A DNA stretch of 64,000 nucleotides from Treponema sp. UBA4873 (lineage in GTDB: Bacteria > Spirochaetota > Spirochaetia > Treponematales > Treponemataceae). A program made the translations under genes and the position numbers. The stretch is from positions 62,001 through 126,000 of the forward strand of contig DHDP01000002.1 in NCBI GenBank assembly GCA_002399405.1. The letters are read 5' to 3'. Below, in pieces: positions 1 to 9,972 of the stretch; positions within the stretch are counted from its first letter, which is position 1; the number at the start of each line of letters is the position of its first letter. Under the pieces are notes generated by a model, which was not told the DNA's origin, made no database searches, and worked only from the letters and a program-made list of their open reading frames with translations.

Positions 1-2477
1 AGCGCCGTTCTGTACCGCGTCATATCGGCAGGCTCCGTCTGCATAAGGAACTGTTCGGAGGAAAGTGCGATAGAAAGCGTTTTAGCATACTCACGGAGCC
101 GGCGGTAGAACTCGTCCCGGAGTTTTTCATCGGCGAGCAGCTGCTCATACGCTTCCTCATCATTCTTGTCCGCAATTGTTTTAAACACGGAAAGTAAATC
201 CGAATACTGCTGCGGAAGCTGTTCCGTAATTTTCCGTATTCCGGTAACAGCACCGGCAAGATCGGCTTCGTCAAAGCCGGCCAGCGCCTCGTAGCCGGTA
301 AGCGCACTGCTCAGGTCTTCAAGTACGTCGGCATAATCGACGATGTACCCGTACGGCTTACCTTCCGCAAGACGGTTCACCCGTGCGATTGCCTGCAGCA
401 GAGTGTGCGCTTTCAGCGGACGGCAGAGATAGAGGACCGTATCGACAGGCGCGTCGAATCCGGTCAGCAGTTTGTCGACGACGATAATAATTTCCGGTGA
501 CCCGCCGTTTTTGAACGAATCGATCAGGATGCGGTTATACTTTTTCTCGTCGGAATATTTTGCCATCATCTTCTTCCAGAACGCGTTCACGATGTCTGAA
601 GGTTCATCGAGTATGTCGGTATAGGCTTCGCGTGTATCGGGAGACGAAATAAGCACATCGGCCGTTACTTCCCCGAGTTCGTCGAAGAACTGCTTGTACT
701 TGACCGCTGATTCTTTATCAGGCGCAACGAGCTGCGCCTTGAAGCCTGTACCCTGCCAGTTTGTTTTATAGTGTTCGTTTATGTCGAACGCACGCATGTA
801 GATAACCTGATCCGTTTTCTGCAGCATATCGGCACGCGCATATTTCTTCTTGAGGTCTGCTTTCTGTTTGTCGGTCAGATCTTCCGTATGACGCTCGAAC
901 CACAGATCGATCGCCTCTTTATTCTGGGTCAGATTAACCAGCCGGCCTTCATACAGCAGAGGAAGGACAGCTTTGTCTTCAACCGCCTGCGAAATCGTGT
1001 ACGCCGGACGGATCAGTCCGCCGAATTTCGCAAAGCTGTTCTTTTCTTTTTTCATGAGCGGCGTTCCGGTAAAACCGATATAACACGCGCGCGGGAACAA
1101 CTGCCGCATCTTTGCCGCAAAACTGCCGAACTGGGTCCGGTGGCTTTCATCGACAAGAACGAATATATCGGCCGAATCGTCATGAAAATTGCGGACACCT
1201 GCGGCGTTGTCGAATTTGTGGACAAGCGTCGTAATGACCGACGCCTTTTTTTCTGAAACGAGATCAAGCAGATTGCGTCCCGACGTCGCGCGCACCGGCG
1301 TAAGGCCGCAGTGCTTAAACGTGTCGCCGAGCTGGATGTCAAGGTCTTCGCGGTCGGTAACAAGGACGATGCGCGGAGAAGGAAGGCCGGTACAGAACAC
1401 CAGATTTTTCGCAATCATGACCATCGTAAGCGACTTGCCGGATCCCTGTGTATGCCAGATGATGCCGCCCTGCCGGATACCGTCGGAACCGGTATGCTGA
1501 ACACGGTCAAGTGTGGATTTCGTTACGAAGTACTGCTGGTAGCGGGCAATCTTTTTTTCACCGTTGTCGAACAGTATGTAGCCGCGGATCAGTTCCAGAA
1601 ACCGGGGCTGGAAACAGAGCGAAAAGAGCGTCCTGTCCTGTGCAGTCGGAAGCCGCGCGGCACAGGAAGGAATTTCCGCCGTACGGAGCCCCAGTGCGGT
1701 ACACGCAGCCTGCGCGTCCGCCGGTGAAAAATCCGTGTGCACCGCACGGAGAAATGACGCTTCCCATTTTTTCTCCGCAGGTGTATCGGGAGCCAGTTCT
1801 TTCCAGACACTCCAGAATTTCTCAGGCGTCCCGGCCGTTGCATACGTCGCTTCATTTTTATTGACGGCGAACAGAATCTGGGTAAAGACGAACAGCTGCG
1901 GAATATAGTCGTCGGTCTGATTCCTGATGTGCTGCGTCACACCCTGTCCGACCGGCAGGGACGGCGACTTGCATTCGATGACACCAAGCGGAATGCCGTT
2001 TACGAACAGAACGATATCGGGCCGTACCGCCTGGCTGCTTCTCGTTCGTTCAACCGAAAATTCCGGTACCGCCTGAAAGACGTTGCGCTCCGGGTTCTGC
2101 CAGTCGATGTAATTGAGCGTAAAACTTTTGATGAAACCGTTGATCGTCTGCGCCTCGCTCGTTCCCATAATGAGCAGATCGGTCAGTTCCTGATTCGTGT
2201 GAAGCAGCCCGTCGTATTTGTACGACTTGAGTTTCTGCACCGCTTCCTGTATGTTCGCTTCGCTGAACTCATACGTCTCACCCTGAAACCTGATCCGGTT
2301 GATTTCCGCAAGCTGTTTTGCAAGCGTTTCTTCGAGCAGCACGGAAGAAAGTCGGTTCCGCCGTTCTGCGTTTGCCTGTACCGGCGTAACGATGTGCCAA
2401 CCGAGCGCGGCAAGCAGCTGCAGTGCGGGGAGCTGGGAAAGAAGTTTTTCGGAAACGGGAAAAGAGATATCAGTCAT
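1..2477 (-). CDS. hsdR: Type I restriction enzyme R subunit (partial, C-terminus outside window)
   Basis: Motor and nuclease subunit of a type I restriction-modification complex; it translocates DNA with ATP and cleaves it away from the recognition site. I translated the minus strand from the ATG at 2477; the frame stays open to base 1 (about 825 codons), so the C-terminal part is missing from the window. Visible motifs are an HsdR-type PD-ExK nuclease (RPDIVLF then IECKSP near residue 166), Walker A QGSGKS near 345, a DESH box near 442, FTGTPL, and the late helicase motif QAIARVNRL. The start overlaps the end of the upstream AlbA_2 gene by 8 bp, showing translational coupling. It is separated from hsdM/hsdS by two other defence genes. 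Assignment is firm. Confidence 0.95.
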   Translation of the reverse strand, partial: MTDISFPVSEKLLSQLPALQLLAALGWHIVTPVQANAERRNRLSSVLLEETLAKQLAEINRIRFQGETYEFSEANIQEAVQKLKSYKYDGLLHTNQELTDLLIMGTSEAQTINGFIKSFTLNYIDWQNPERNVFQAVPEFSVERTRSSQAVRPDIVLFVNGIPLGVIECKSPSLPVGQGVTQHIRNQTDDYIPQLFVFTQILFAVNKNEATYATAGTPEKFWSVWKELAPDTPAEKKWEASFLRAVHTDFSPADAQAACTALGLRTAEIPSCAARLPTAQDRTLFSLCFQPRFLELIRGYILFDNGEKKIARYQQYFVTKSTLDRVQHTGSDGIRQGGIIWHTQGSGKSLTMVMIAKNLVFCTGLPSPRIVLVTDREDLDIQLGDTFKHCGLTPVRATSGRNLLDLVSEKKASVITTLVHKFDNAAGVRNFHDDSADIFVLVDESHRTQFGSFAAKMRQLFPRACYIGFTGTPLMKKEKNSFAKFGGLIRPAYTISQAVEDKAVLPLLYEGRLVNLTQNKEAIDLWFERHTEDLTDKQKADLKKKYARADMLQKTDQVIYMRAFDINEHYKTNWQGTGFKAQLVAPDKESAVKYKQFFDELGEVTADVLISSPDTREAYTDILDEPSDIVNAFWKKMMAKYSDEKKYNRILIDSFKNGGSPEIIIVVDKLLTGFDAPVDTVLYLCRPLKAHTLLQAIARVNRLAEGKPYGYIVDYADVLEDLSSALTGYEALAGFDEADLAGAVTGIRKITEQLPQQYSDLLSVFKTIADKNDEEAYEQLLADEKLRDEFYRRLREYAKTLSIALSSEQFLMQTEPADMTRYRTA

Positions 2478-3963
2478 GGGAGGACTCCTTTTCGGAACGT
2501 ATCTGCCAGTGGCCGCCGTTATCGGGACCGATACGGACGAGCAGATTGCGTTCCTGCAGATTTTTCAGATTATATTTGATGCCGTCGGATGTAATATCCG
2601 GAATATGTTCGGAAAGCTCGGCACGTGAGGCGGAAGGATGCTCGGAGAGATACGTAAGAATAGCCTGTTGTGCTGCGGTCAGTTTCTGGGTAGTTTTCTG
2701 GGTAGTTTTCTGGGTAGTTTTCTGGGTAGTATCTATGACATCTGCGTCTTCAGTTCCAGGCTTTTCCGTGCGCCAGAAAATGGTCTTACAGGCATCCGTG
2801 CGGTTTTCAAAATCGACGTCATATCCGGTAAGCTTTTTCCATGAAAGCATTTTGTCGAATCCGTATCCTGCGTTTTCGCAAAGTTTGGTACAGCGGAACA
2901 GGCGTGCGATGACGGGGTTGCGCGGGATAGTGATGTCGACCTGCATCAGTTCTTCGACGGGGCGGGGAAAGTTTCCGGGATTTTCGAATTCGATGCGGTC
3001 GTTGAATACCCGTATCCGGGACTTCATCGGGCTGAAATAGTCGGCATGCATGAGCATGTTGACCAGCGCTTCACGAAGCGCTTCCAGTTCGGGGCTTTCC
3101 TCATGCCCGAATCCCATCGTGTCGATGTGATACGAACTGTTTACATAAATACGGAGACGCTGCATCATTACAAAATAGTATTCCCACAGATTTTCCTGCT
3201 CGTCGATCCGGTACGTATACCGCGTCTTTGCTTCGGCATACGAATTGCCAGGAATCTCAAGAAAGTCGAGATGAAAGTCGGAGAACCGGTCGATTATGGC
3301 CTGCTGGTTTCCGAACATGAGCAGTCCGCCGTACGTAAGCTGCCCGTCCCGTATGATCTCAAGTTTACGGTTAAAGTCGTCGTCGCTCATCTTGTTATAC
3401 GGAAGCGTACTGTTATACTCGGACAGATAGCGGCGGTACCGTTGGTACGTCGCCGTGTTCAGATCGGCTGCTGACGTTCCGGGAACCGGTTTTGCCGACA
3501 TGGTGCCGAACGCCTGATCGCGGAACATTGCGTTTATTTCATATTCGTTCGCCCGCTGATCGCCGCTCCCGGAACGGACGAACGTATTCTGCAGCGAATT
3601 GAAATAAACCGGCTTGTGTTCCGAAAGGTGAATATAAAATCCGAGTACGGTTTTCCCGTCGAAGTCGTATTTCGAACAGTCGACCGCAACCGGGACATTG
3701 AACTTTCCGCCGCTGCGGATCGCCGTCGTAAAATTCTGTTCCAGTTTTTCCGGTACGTCAACGCCGGTTATTTCAAAGTCAGCGTTACGTTTCGTTCCGC
3801 GTTGCTCCACGCCGAGAATGGTCCAGCCGCCCGCCGTGTTGGCGAACGCGGAGACTGTTTCCCAGATATTCTTGGGTAGATCATGGGAAGCGGCTTTTAC
3901 TTCGAAGTCGTCCCACTCGATGGAGCTGAGGCGGGAAAGAAGGGTAGTACGGGAGAGGGTCAT
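2470..3963 (-). CDS. Schlafen AlbA_2-domain protein with GHKL-like region and C-terminal winged helix
   Basis: 497 aa. The N-terminus (about residues 10-140; FEVKAASHDLPK, AFANTAGG, ILGVE) fits the Schlafen AlbA_2 (divergent AAA_4) domain. The middle (EALREALVNMLMHADY, about 290-310) fits the HATPase_c_4 region that commonly follows it. The C-terminus (LTAAQQAILTYLSEHPSASRAEL) is a winged helix. A low-complexity linker of four TTQK repeats (encoded by 2683-2730) separates the last two. Such proteins are often found inside type I restriction operons; their role there is not settled, and regulation or accessory defence are both possible. Its ATG overlaps the Avs4-like stop codon (ATGA) and its end overlaps hsdR, so it is inside the operon. 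Confidence 0.8.
   Translation of the reverse strand: MTLSRTTLLSRLSSIEWDDFEVKAASHDLPKNIWETVSAFANTAGGWTILGVEQRGTKRNADFEITGVDVPEKLEQNFTTAIRSGGKFNVPVAVDCSKYDFDGKTVLGFYIHLSEHKPVYFNSLQNTFVRSGSGDQRANEYEINAMFRDQAFGTMSAKPVPGTSAADLNTATYQRYRRYLSEYNSTLPYNKMSDDDFNRKLEIIRDGQLTYGGLLMFGNQQAIIDRFSDFHLDFLEIPGNSYAEAKTRYTYRIDEQENLWEYYFVMMQRLRIYVNSSYHIDTMGFGHEESPELEALREALVNMLMHADYFSPMKSRIRVFNDRIEFENPGNFPRPVEELMQVDITIPRNPVIARLFRCTKLCENAGYGFDKMLSWKKLTGYDVDFENRTDACKTIFWRTEKPGTEDADVIDTTQKTTQKTTQKTTQKLTAAQQAILTYLSEHPSASRAELSEHIPDITSDGIKYNLKNLQERNLLVRIGPDNGGHWQIRSEKESSHD
2683..2730. repeat. Four perfect 12-bp tandem repeats in coding sequence
   Basis: The unit tttctgggtagt occurs four times without mismatch. On the coding (minus) strand each unit encodes Thr-Thr-Gln-Lys. 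Because 12 is a multiple of 3, gain or loss of units would change linker length without breaking the frame. Confidence 0.95.
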
Positions 3964-6900
3964 AGTACATCCTCTCTCAACATGTAGCCAACGACAGAAC
4001 CTTTTTCAACAAGATAATTAAGAATTGTGAGTATCGATTTTTTCGTCGCCGTATTTTTTCTTATTTTATCTTTTTTAAGCGTTATGTATTTCCTTATAAT
4101 TTGTTCAAGATAATAAACAGTATTTGTATGAGTTTTGTAAGTATTATCTACGAATTGTGTAATTATATACGCTATCCACTCAATACCGTCTTCAAGATAC
4201 AAACTGCCGACTCCGTATAACAGTCTGCAAAGCGAAAAAAGAACAGAAGGATACATACCCAAGGAATAAGCAATATCATGAAAGAAACAGAAATCTTTTT
4301 CCCGCAATGTATCCCATTGTTTTGCATTACTTTTCCATGGTGTTTGTGCAAAAAGATAACTTTCAAATATTTTATCTACAAAAATATTCTTTGCAAAGTT
4401 TATTATAACCGGCTGAAATTCTTTCCAGATTGTCCAGAAACTGTCATAATTTTTTGTACTGTCTTCTACTATAATTACTTCATCAAAAAAATCTGCAAAA
4501 ACTTCCTGTCCCTGAAATTGCTTTATAAAGGGATCGAGATATCTTTTTATATTTTCTTTGTCTGTTGTCAGAAGCAATGTTGTATATCTATTCAGTACTT
4601 TCCTTTGAATTCTATAATCATTGCTGTAATCGTGTCGTTCTTTTTTTTCTATCAATAATTGTGTCATTTGTGTAATGACATAAATGACACATGTAGAATC
4701 ATCGGGAATTTTCTTAATAAAAAGATCAAGCAGTACCGCTGTCCCGTGTAATGATAATTTTTCTACAGAAATAGTATTTATAATTGATAAATCACTTTTA
4801 AGAAATCTTTGCAATTCTGTTTCATATTTCTCTGTAAATATTTCATATATATTTTGGTTCTTCAATTTTTCGTCATGGCAGAACCATACCTTTTTACATT
4901 CTTCATCAAAGAAAGGTTTGAGATATGCATACCAGTAAAGAAATGAAAAGAAGACGGCAACTTTCCCGGCATCTGCAAGATACTTAATACTTTCTATTGC
5001 ATCGTCTCTGCAGTATTTTCCGGAAGCTCCGATAACATCATCCCGAAGAAGATTCAGAAGCAATAGTGCTTTTATTGAATCTTCATCTTCTGGAAACTCC
5101 GGAATAAGTCTGCCAAGTACAGCAATTGCATGTTCTGTTCCGTCACCGCCCTGATAAAAATAGTCCTTTTGTAAGGGACGAAAAGCATATTCAATGAGTA
5201 TTTTTTCACAAAATTCTTTATTCTCTTGAGTTAATAAATCATATTTATCACGTATAAGACAGGCACAACATTCCGAAGGTACTGCATAATTCTGTAACCA
5301 GAAACTATCATCAAAAAAAGAGTCCTTCGACTGGATTAAGGTCAACTGGACATAGATTTTCTTGACTTCCAACAATACAACAGTCGGAGCATCTTCATAT
5401 TTCTTATAATTTTCAACTCGTTTATCGTTACTCCATCTGTACGAAGCCCATAAGCTTAAACTGATATGTTCTGTAAAACTGTCCGTTTTTCTCTGAGATT
5501 TTTTCTGATAGTCCTGTATGGATTTTGGTATCTCAGGTTCAAATGTAAGCATATATTGTTTATCACTTTCTGGTTGAACCTTTATTGTCATCTTTCTCCG
5601 ATCTATTCGGGAAAGAGCTATTCTCCATATTTTGTCATCTTCAGACTGCTGAGATTCTGGAGGTAAAGCGTTATAATAATCGTCTATAATTTTCCATAAT
5701 AATTTTTGTCGAGATTTTACCTCCTCTTCACTTACGTTCCCAACGTTAACAAACTGATATCTTAAAAACAAATCTTCAAGGCAAGTCTGCCTATGATTTT
5801 CTTTACAGCTTTCTAAACGCTCATTTGTAAAAATGTTATCGGATGAAAAACTCCCCATTCCGTAAAGGGACTCAGCTTGGTGTTCATTTATATTTTTTCT
5901 TATAAAATCGAATTGTATGAATTCCCTAACTTTAAAAAGTCCGCAGGCAATATCAAATGTTTTCTCCGGGTAAGCAAGAACAATACTGGCGACAACCGCA
6001 GACAAAGATGCTGAAACAGCATCTTTCAATATATAAAGCAACAGATTCTCTAATGCTTCCTTTTCAAGATGTTTGGCTTTTTCCAGTAATATCTTTTCCA
6101 ATGCCATATGAAGTGACTGGAGCAGATACGGTGTTACAGGAGAACTTGTCCCGCGATATGTCTCCCAAATTCCCTGACTTCCGATCTGACTTATTTCTGT
6201 TGCACCTATTTTAAAATGTATCGTTTTTACAGTTTCGTCGTGACCTGATTTCTCATAACACTTTACACATCTATTTGTGAACTGAATGATGAAATCAAGC
6301 GCGTCTTTAAAATCCGCTTGTAACAGCCACCAAAGTGGAGTTTTAAAGGCACTTGAGGGGAAATATTCGACATGATTTTCTTCAAGACCAAAATAGTATT
6401 CAATTCCATCATGGTAATTGTATAGTTCATTTTGAATAGGACGAAGTGTCCAGAATAAGTCTGCAAGCTGCATAATTTGTTTCGGAAGCTGTGTATATAT
6501 AATCAAGTATTGATATTTACTTAGAATTGCTTCAACGAAGTCTGCATAGGGATCATTATTGTTTCTCCATTTGTTTTTTAATACATCTGTAAAAACAGCG
6601 TTCAAGTCCTTTACTATTTCTTTTGAGCCGTCACATATAATTTGGTAGATCTGTTCTCTGACATCGTAAAACTTATAAAAATGTTCCTGAGTTTGAATCC
6701 ATTGGTAATAATGCAATGCCAGCAAGGCAGCCTGTTGTGTTGTTTGCCCTAATTCGTTTTTTTGATTCCAGTCGTATAAAACAGGCAGTACAAAATCGAT
6801 ATTGTTAAACGTTATTATCTGTATGTGAGTATAAATGAAATCGATAAAAGCATTCCAACCTTTTCCTTTCGGACAGGTAAAATAATACTGTACAAAATAG

Positions 6901-8669
6901 CCGTCGTCATTTTTTATGCCAAGCTGTCCAAGCATTTGCTCATCGGTTGCTTTACAGGCAAGCCGTAATATAAATGCAATGCGCTTTAGCAATTCAAAAC
7001 CATCTTTTAAAAGAATATCTTCATATCTAGAAAAAAATGACGCTGCATAATCAGTCAACAGAATTGCCGTCAAAGTTTCATCTTTCCAGTAGCGGTCTAT
7101 TTTGTCATCAGTTGATAATATAACAGTTTTTATGGCTTGATCGATATCTGTATCTTTTACCAGCAGTTTATCTTTTAGCCAGTTCCTGTAACTCCGACGA
7201 ACCGGCAGACTCGTTCCGAGAGCCGTATAAAAGAATTGCATAGATTCACTTTGCTGGTACTGCTCGTCTATAAAATTTTCAAGAGCCCATTCCTCATACA
7301 TATCGTGTGTTATAAAATAACCGGCATTTTCGTTCCCAAGGATTTCGTCCTTTACAAGACTATTACAGATTTTTGAATCTGATAACGAAGAATCTTTTAC
7401 ATAAAATTGACCTGTCTTTGCTTTTTGAACTGCAATAGTCTTCAAAAGTTCTCCCCGCTCTGGTTTAATAATATTTTTCCAAAGTCTGTCCTTGAATTCC
7501 TGATAATCAATTTTTTCTTCTGTCTTGCAGAATCTGAAGTATTCATTGAGATAAAAAGGAATCTCAAGTAGTTTAATTAATGTCGGATCCTGTGGTAGAG
7601 AAAGTTTGCTTTCGATAAAAAGTTTTTTTAGTTCGCTTTCTGATATATCGGGGATGTTTATTTTTACCGGTTCAACTTTGCAGATTTCTAAAAGAGTGAA
7701 TATCAGTTGCTCAAGATAAGAATCTCTCGTTGTAAAGATGATTTTCCATTTATCTTTAAGAAGAATCGAAATAAACTCTGTTGTTGTTTCAGGGTAATCG
7801 GGATCCATTAATTTTTCAGCAGAGTCTATGACGATAAATTTCTCTTTTTCTGCTTCAAAAACCTTTGTAAAATCAGTTACTGTAAAGCCGAATACTGAAA
7901 AGAGATCGGCTACATTTGTTCTGTTATTAAACTCATCAGCGCGGAAAAAGAAAAAGGGAACAGATTCCTTAGGCTGATTCAACTTTTCGAATAACGTTTT
8001 TACAACTGCAGTTTTCCCTGTACCGCCGTTCCCATGAATGATAATAACAGGATTAGAAGCATCTTCAATTTGTTGTATCTCTTTTGACCTGTCAAATTGT
8101 ATGGCTTTACTTCCCAGTTTCATATTGCACTGTATGGAAGAAAGAATAGACTCTGTGTGCTTTTTTAATTCAGGAATAACTTTTTCATATTTTGTATCCA
8201 GTTGGAAGAAATATTCTGAAAGGTCTGAACATGTATTGACAACAAAATCTGATTCAAAGAAACTGGCAGTTTTCCATTCAATTACTATACCATTTGATAT
8301 ACAGAAATCTTCTATGTCTGCTTGGCTTCTTGTTGCTTTTCCCTTGTTATCAGTTGTCCAATCCTGATTTGTATAAAAATAAATTTTATTTACATCAGGA
8401 TAGTTCCTTTTTGTAGTTTCTACAGCCTCAATAATTTCATCTTTGCGTTTTGAAAGAGAAATTTCATAAAATTTTGCCTGCCAGCCGATTCTGTCTGTAT
8501 TTACCGTTATTGGTTCTGTTTCGATCGCCGCCTGATTGAAATATCTGAAAATACCTTTGGACAAATTAAAGTTTCTGCAAAACAATAAATAGCAGAACCA
8601 CTCAAAGTTTTTCTGCGGATTATCAGAAAATTTTGCTTTAAATATATTCCAGTCGGGTTTTACAATCAT
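3960..8669 (-). CDS. avs4: Avs4-like antiviral STAND NTPase with N-terminal Mrr-like nuclease domain
   Basis: 1569 aa, the usual size of Avs4. Family knowledge: Avs4 proteins recognise a phage structural protein (portal), oligomerise and activate an N-terminal nuclease. Visible: an N-terminal block (NPQKNFEWFCYLLFC) and a PD-(D/E)xK-type core with E50/E52 and Q64-A-K66; a P-loop NTPase with Walker A HGNGGTGKT near residues 213-221 and Walker B FIVIDSAEKL near 280; then a very long helical C-terminal region (about 500-1569) of TPR/sensor type. It is much more AT-rich than the genes on both sides, which suggests acquisition by transfer. It lies between hsdS and the AlbA_2 gene, overlapping the latter by 4 bp. 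The family call rests on recalled sequence resemblance; the STAND-nuclease architecture is seen directly. Confidence 0.75.
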   Translation of the reverse strand: MIVKPDWNIFKAKFSDNPQKNFEWFCYLLFCRNFNLSKGIFRYFNQAAIETEPITVNTDRIGWQAKFYEISLSKRKDEIIEAVETTKRNYPDVNKIYFYTNQDWTTDNKGKATRSQADIEDFCISNGIVIEWKTASFFESDFVVNTCSDLSEYFFQLDTKYEKVIPELKKHTESILSSIQCNMKLGSKAIQFDRSKEIQQIEDASNPVIIIHGNGGTGKTAVVKTLFEKLNQPKESVPFFFFRADEFNNRTNVADLFSVFGFTVTDFTKVFEAEKEKFIVIDSAEKLMDPDYPETTTEFISILLKDKWKIIFTTRDSYLEQLIFTLLEICKVEPVKINIPDISESELKKLFIESKLSLPQDPTLIKLLEIPFYLNEYFRFCKTEEKIDYQEFKDRLWKNIIKPERGELLKTIAVQKAKTGQFYVKDSSLSDSKICNSLVKDEILGNENAGYFITHDMYEEWALENFIDEQYQQSESMQFFYTALGTSLPVRRSYRNWLKDKLLVKDTDIDQAIKTVILSTDDKIDRYWKDETLTAILLTDYAASFFSRYEDILLKDGFELLKRIAFILRLACKATDEQMLGQLGIKNDDGYFVQYYFTCPKGKGWNAFIDFIYTHIQIITFNNIDFVLPVLYDWNQKNELGQTTQQAALLALHYYQWIQTQEHFYKFYDVREQIYQIICDGSKEIVKDLNAVFTDVLKNKWRNNNDPYADFVEAILSKYQYLIIYTQLPKQIMQLADLFWTLRPIQNELYNYHDGIEYYFGLEENHVEYFPSSAFKTPLWWLLQADFKDALDFIIQFTNRCVKCYEKSGHDETVKTIHFKIGATEISQIGSQGIWETYRGTSSPVTPYLLQSLHMALEKILLEKAKHLEKEALENLLLYILKDAVSASLSAVVASIVLAYPEKTFDIACGLFKVREFIQFDFIRKNINEHQAESLYGMGSFSSDNIFTNERLESCKENHRQTCLEDLFLRYQFVNVGNVSEEEVKSRQKLLWKIIDDYYNALPPESQQSEDDKIWRIALSRIDRRKMTIKVQPESDKQYMLTFEPEIPKSIQDYQKKSQRKTDSFTEHISLSLWASYRWSNDKRVENYKKYEDAPTVVLLEVKKIYVQLTLIQSKDSFFDDSFWLQNYAVPSECCACLIRDKYDLLTQENKEFCEKILIEYAFRPLQKDYFYQGGDGTEHAIAVLGRLIPEFPEDEDSIKALLLLNLLRDDVIGASGKYCRDDAIESIKYLADAGKVAVFFSFLYWYAYLKPFFDEECKKVWFCHDEKLKNQNIYEIFTEKYETELQRFLKSDLSIINTISVEKLSLHGTAVLLDLFIKKIPDDSTCVIYVITQMTQLLIEKKERHDYSNDYRIQRKVLNRYTTLLLTTDKENIKRYLDPFIKQFQGQEVFADFFDEVIIVEDSTKNYDSFWTIWKEFQPVIINFAKNIFVDKIFESYLFAQTPWKSNAKQWDTLREKDFCFFHDIAYSLGMYPSVLFSLCRLLYGVGSLYLEDGIEWIAYIITQFVDNTYKTHTNTVYYLEQIIRKYITLKKDKIRKNTATKKSILTILNYLVEKGSVVGYMLREDVL

Positions 8670-8687
8670 TTTTCTCTCTCCTTCCTT

Positions 8688-9854
8688 TTATCTTATTCTC
8701 CACTGTCCGGTAAGCAGTTTCTGCATAAGTCCCTGCTTCTGGAATTTATATTGTTCTGCAAGTTGCCTGAGTAAATCTATTGCATGCTGAGCAACGTCAA
8801 GCGTATCAGCAATAGTAGTCTGTTCTGTAAATGAGGGAAGCGCGACTTCAAAATTTAGAAAATCTTTCTCCGTTAATTCTTTTTGTCCGGTTCCGTTTGC
8901 CAAGGCTTCACGCCGTTTAAGGTATTTATCGTGTGATACAGCCTCATACAGAAATCTGCTGTTTACTTTATCTGATATACCGAAACTCATTATTGCATTC
9001 GAACAGATACAGCCGTCAAATTCATCACCAACAAGCGCAACGCTTCCGTTAAAGTAATTTTGTTTTCCGATAATCAGTTCACCTGAACGACGTATATAAA
9101 ATGGACGCGTATCAGCCATCTCCCGCGTTAAATCGGCAAATTCGATTCCTTTTTTATGTAATTTGACAGTAATCTTTCTATATTGCGAAGTATCAGTAAC
9201 CGGAGTTTTTGATCCTTCTTTCAGTATCTGTTCCAGTTTTGTTTTCTGCCATACATTGCGATCACTAGGTTGTTGTATTAATTTGTAAATAAGACACTTG
9301 TATTTTTTTATATCGTTTTCAATCAACTTTTCCGTTTTTCCAATCATACTGTCCCAAACGGAAAGTGTATCTGCAATTCTTTTTTGCTCGGAGAGAGGAG
9401 GAAGCAAAAACTTAAAACATTGAAGACTTTGAGCATTTATATTTGATTGTCCAATGGCATCGGTTCTGACGGCTTTGCAGAAACTAATAAATTTTTCTGA
9501 ATTCATATAGTAATTGAGAAAAAAAGCATCACATTCCTTTTTTACCCGTAGTCTGATTAAGTATCCGGCGAAAATAGCAGGATGTTCATTGGTATAGATT
9601 GCAGTTTTACCGACTAAATCACGCGAATTAGTTCTATTAAATAATATATCTCCTGCTTCCAGTTGGTATTTTTTGATTTCGTCTACAGATGATGTATAAA
9701 CCAAATCCGACCAATCTAATTTTCCATCTTTTAGGTTTCCCATTCTAAGAACAGGACATTTCCCCGAAAAGTTCGATTTAGCAGCAGAACCGTAATCTAC
9801 TCGTAAGAGGATATTTCCCAGTTTTACTTCTTTCCATCCGTCAGGTAATTTCAT
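8688..9854 (-). CDS. hsdS: Type I restriction specificity subunit S (full size, two target-recognition domains)
   Basis: 388 aa from the ATG at 9854. An in-frame GTG at 9956 would add 34 residues unlike HsdS; the ATG is preceded by AAGGAAG at good spacing and starts MKLPDGWKEVKLG, the typical beginning of a target-recognition domain. TRD1 spans about residues 1-165 and ends with LPPLSEQKRIADTL; TRD2 spans about 195-365 and ends LPSFTEQTTIADTLD. These are the two conserved repeats leading into the long spacer helices. It directs HsdM/HsdR to a bipartite site. It lies downstream of hsdM and the ORF6N gene and 18 bp upstream of the Avs4-like gene. Confidence 0.92.
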   Translation of the reverse strand: MKLPDGWKEVKLGNILLRVDYGSAAKSNFSGKCPVLRMGNLKDGKLDWSDLVYTSSVDEIKKYQLEAGDILFNRTNSRDLVGKTAIYTNEHPAIFAGYLIRLRVKKECDAFFLNYYMNSEKFISFCKAVRTDAIGQSNINAQSLQCFKFLLPPLSEQKRIADTLSVWDSMIGKTEKLIENDIKKYKCLIYKLIQQPSDRNVWQKTKLEQILKEGSKTPVTDTSQYRKITVKLHKKGIEFADLTREMADTRPFYIRRSGELIIGKQNYFNGSVALVGDEFDGCICSNAIMSFGISDKVNSRFLYEAVSHDKYLKRREALANGTGQKELTEKDFLNFEVALPSFTEQTTIADTLDVAQHAIDLLRQLAEQYKFQKQGLMQKLLTGQWRIR

Positions 9855-9972
9855 TTGAATATCTTCCTTTGTTTCCGTTCTTTCTTGATTTTTCCACTTT
9901 AATCCTCCTGCTTGTTTTCTAAACCTGTCGAATTCGACCGGTTTAAACTCAATCACCTCGCAATCGCAGCAT

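Noticed and set aside
771..1256. Plus-strand frames within the first 2.4 kb
   Set aside because: They lie opposite the continuous hsdR frame, which carries clear helicase motifs.
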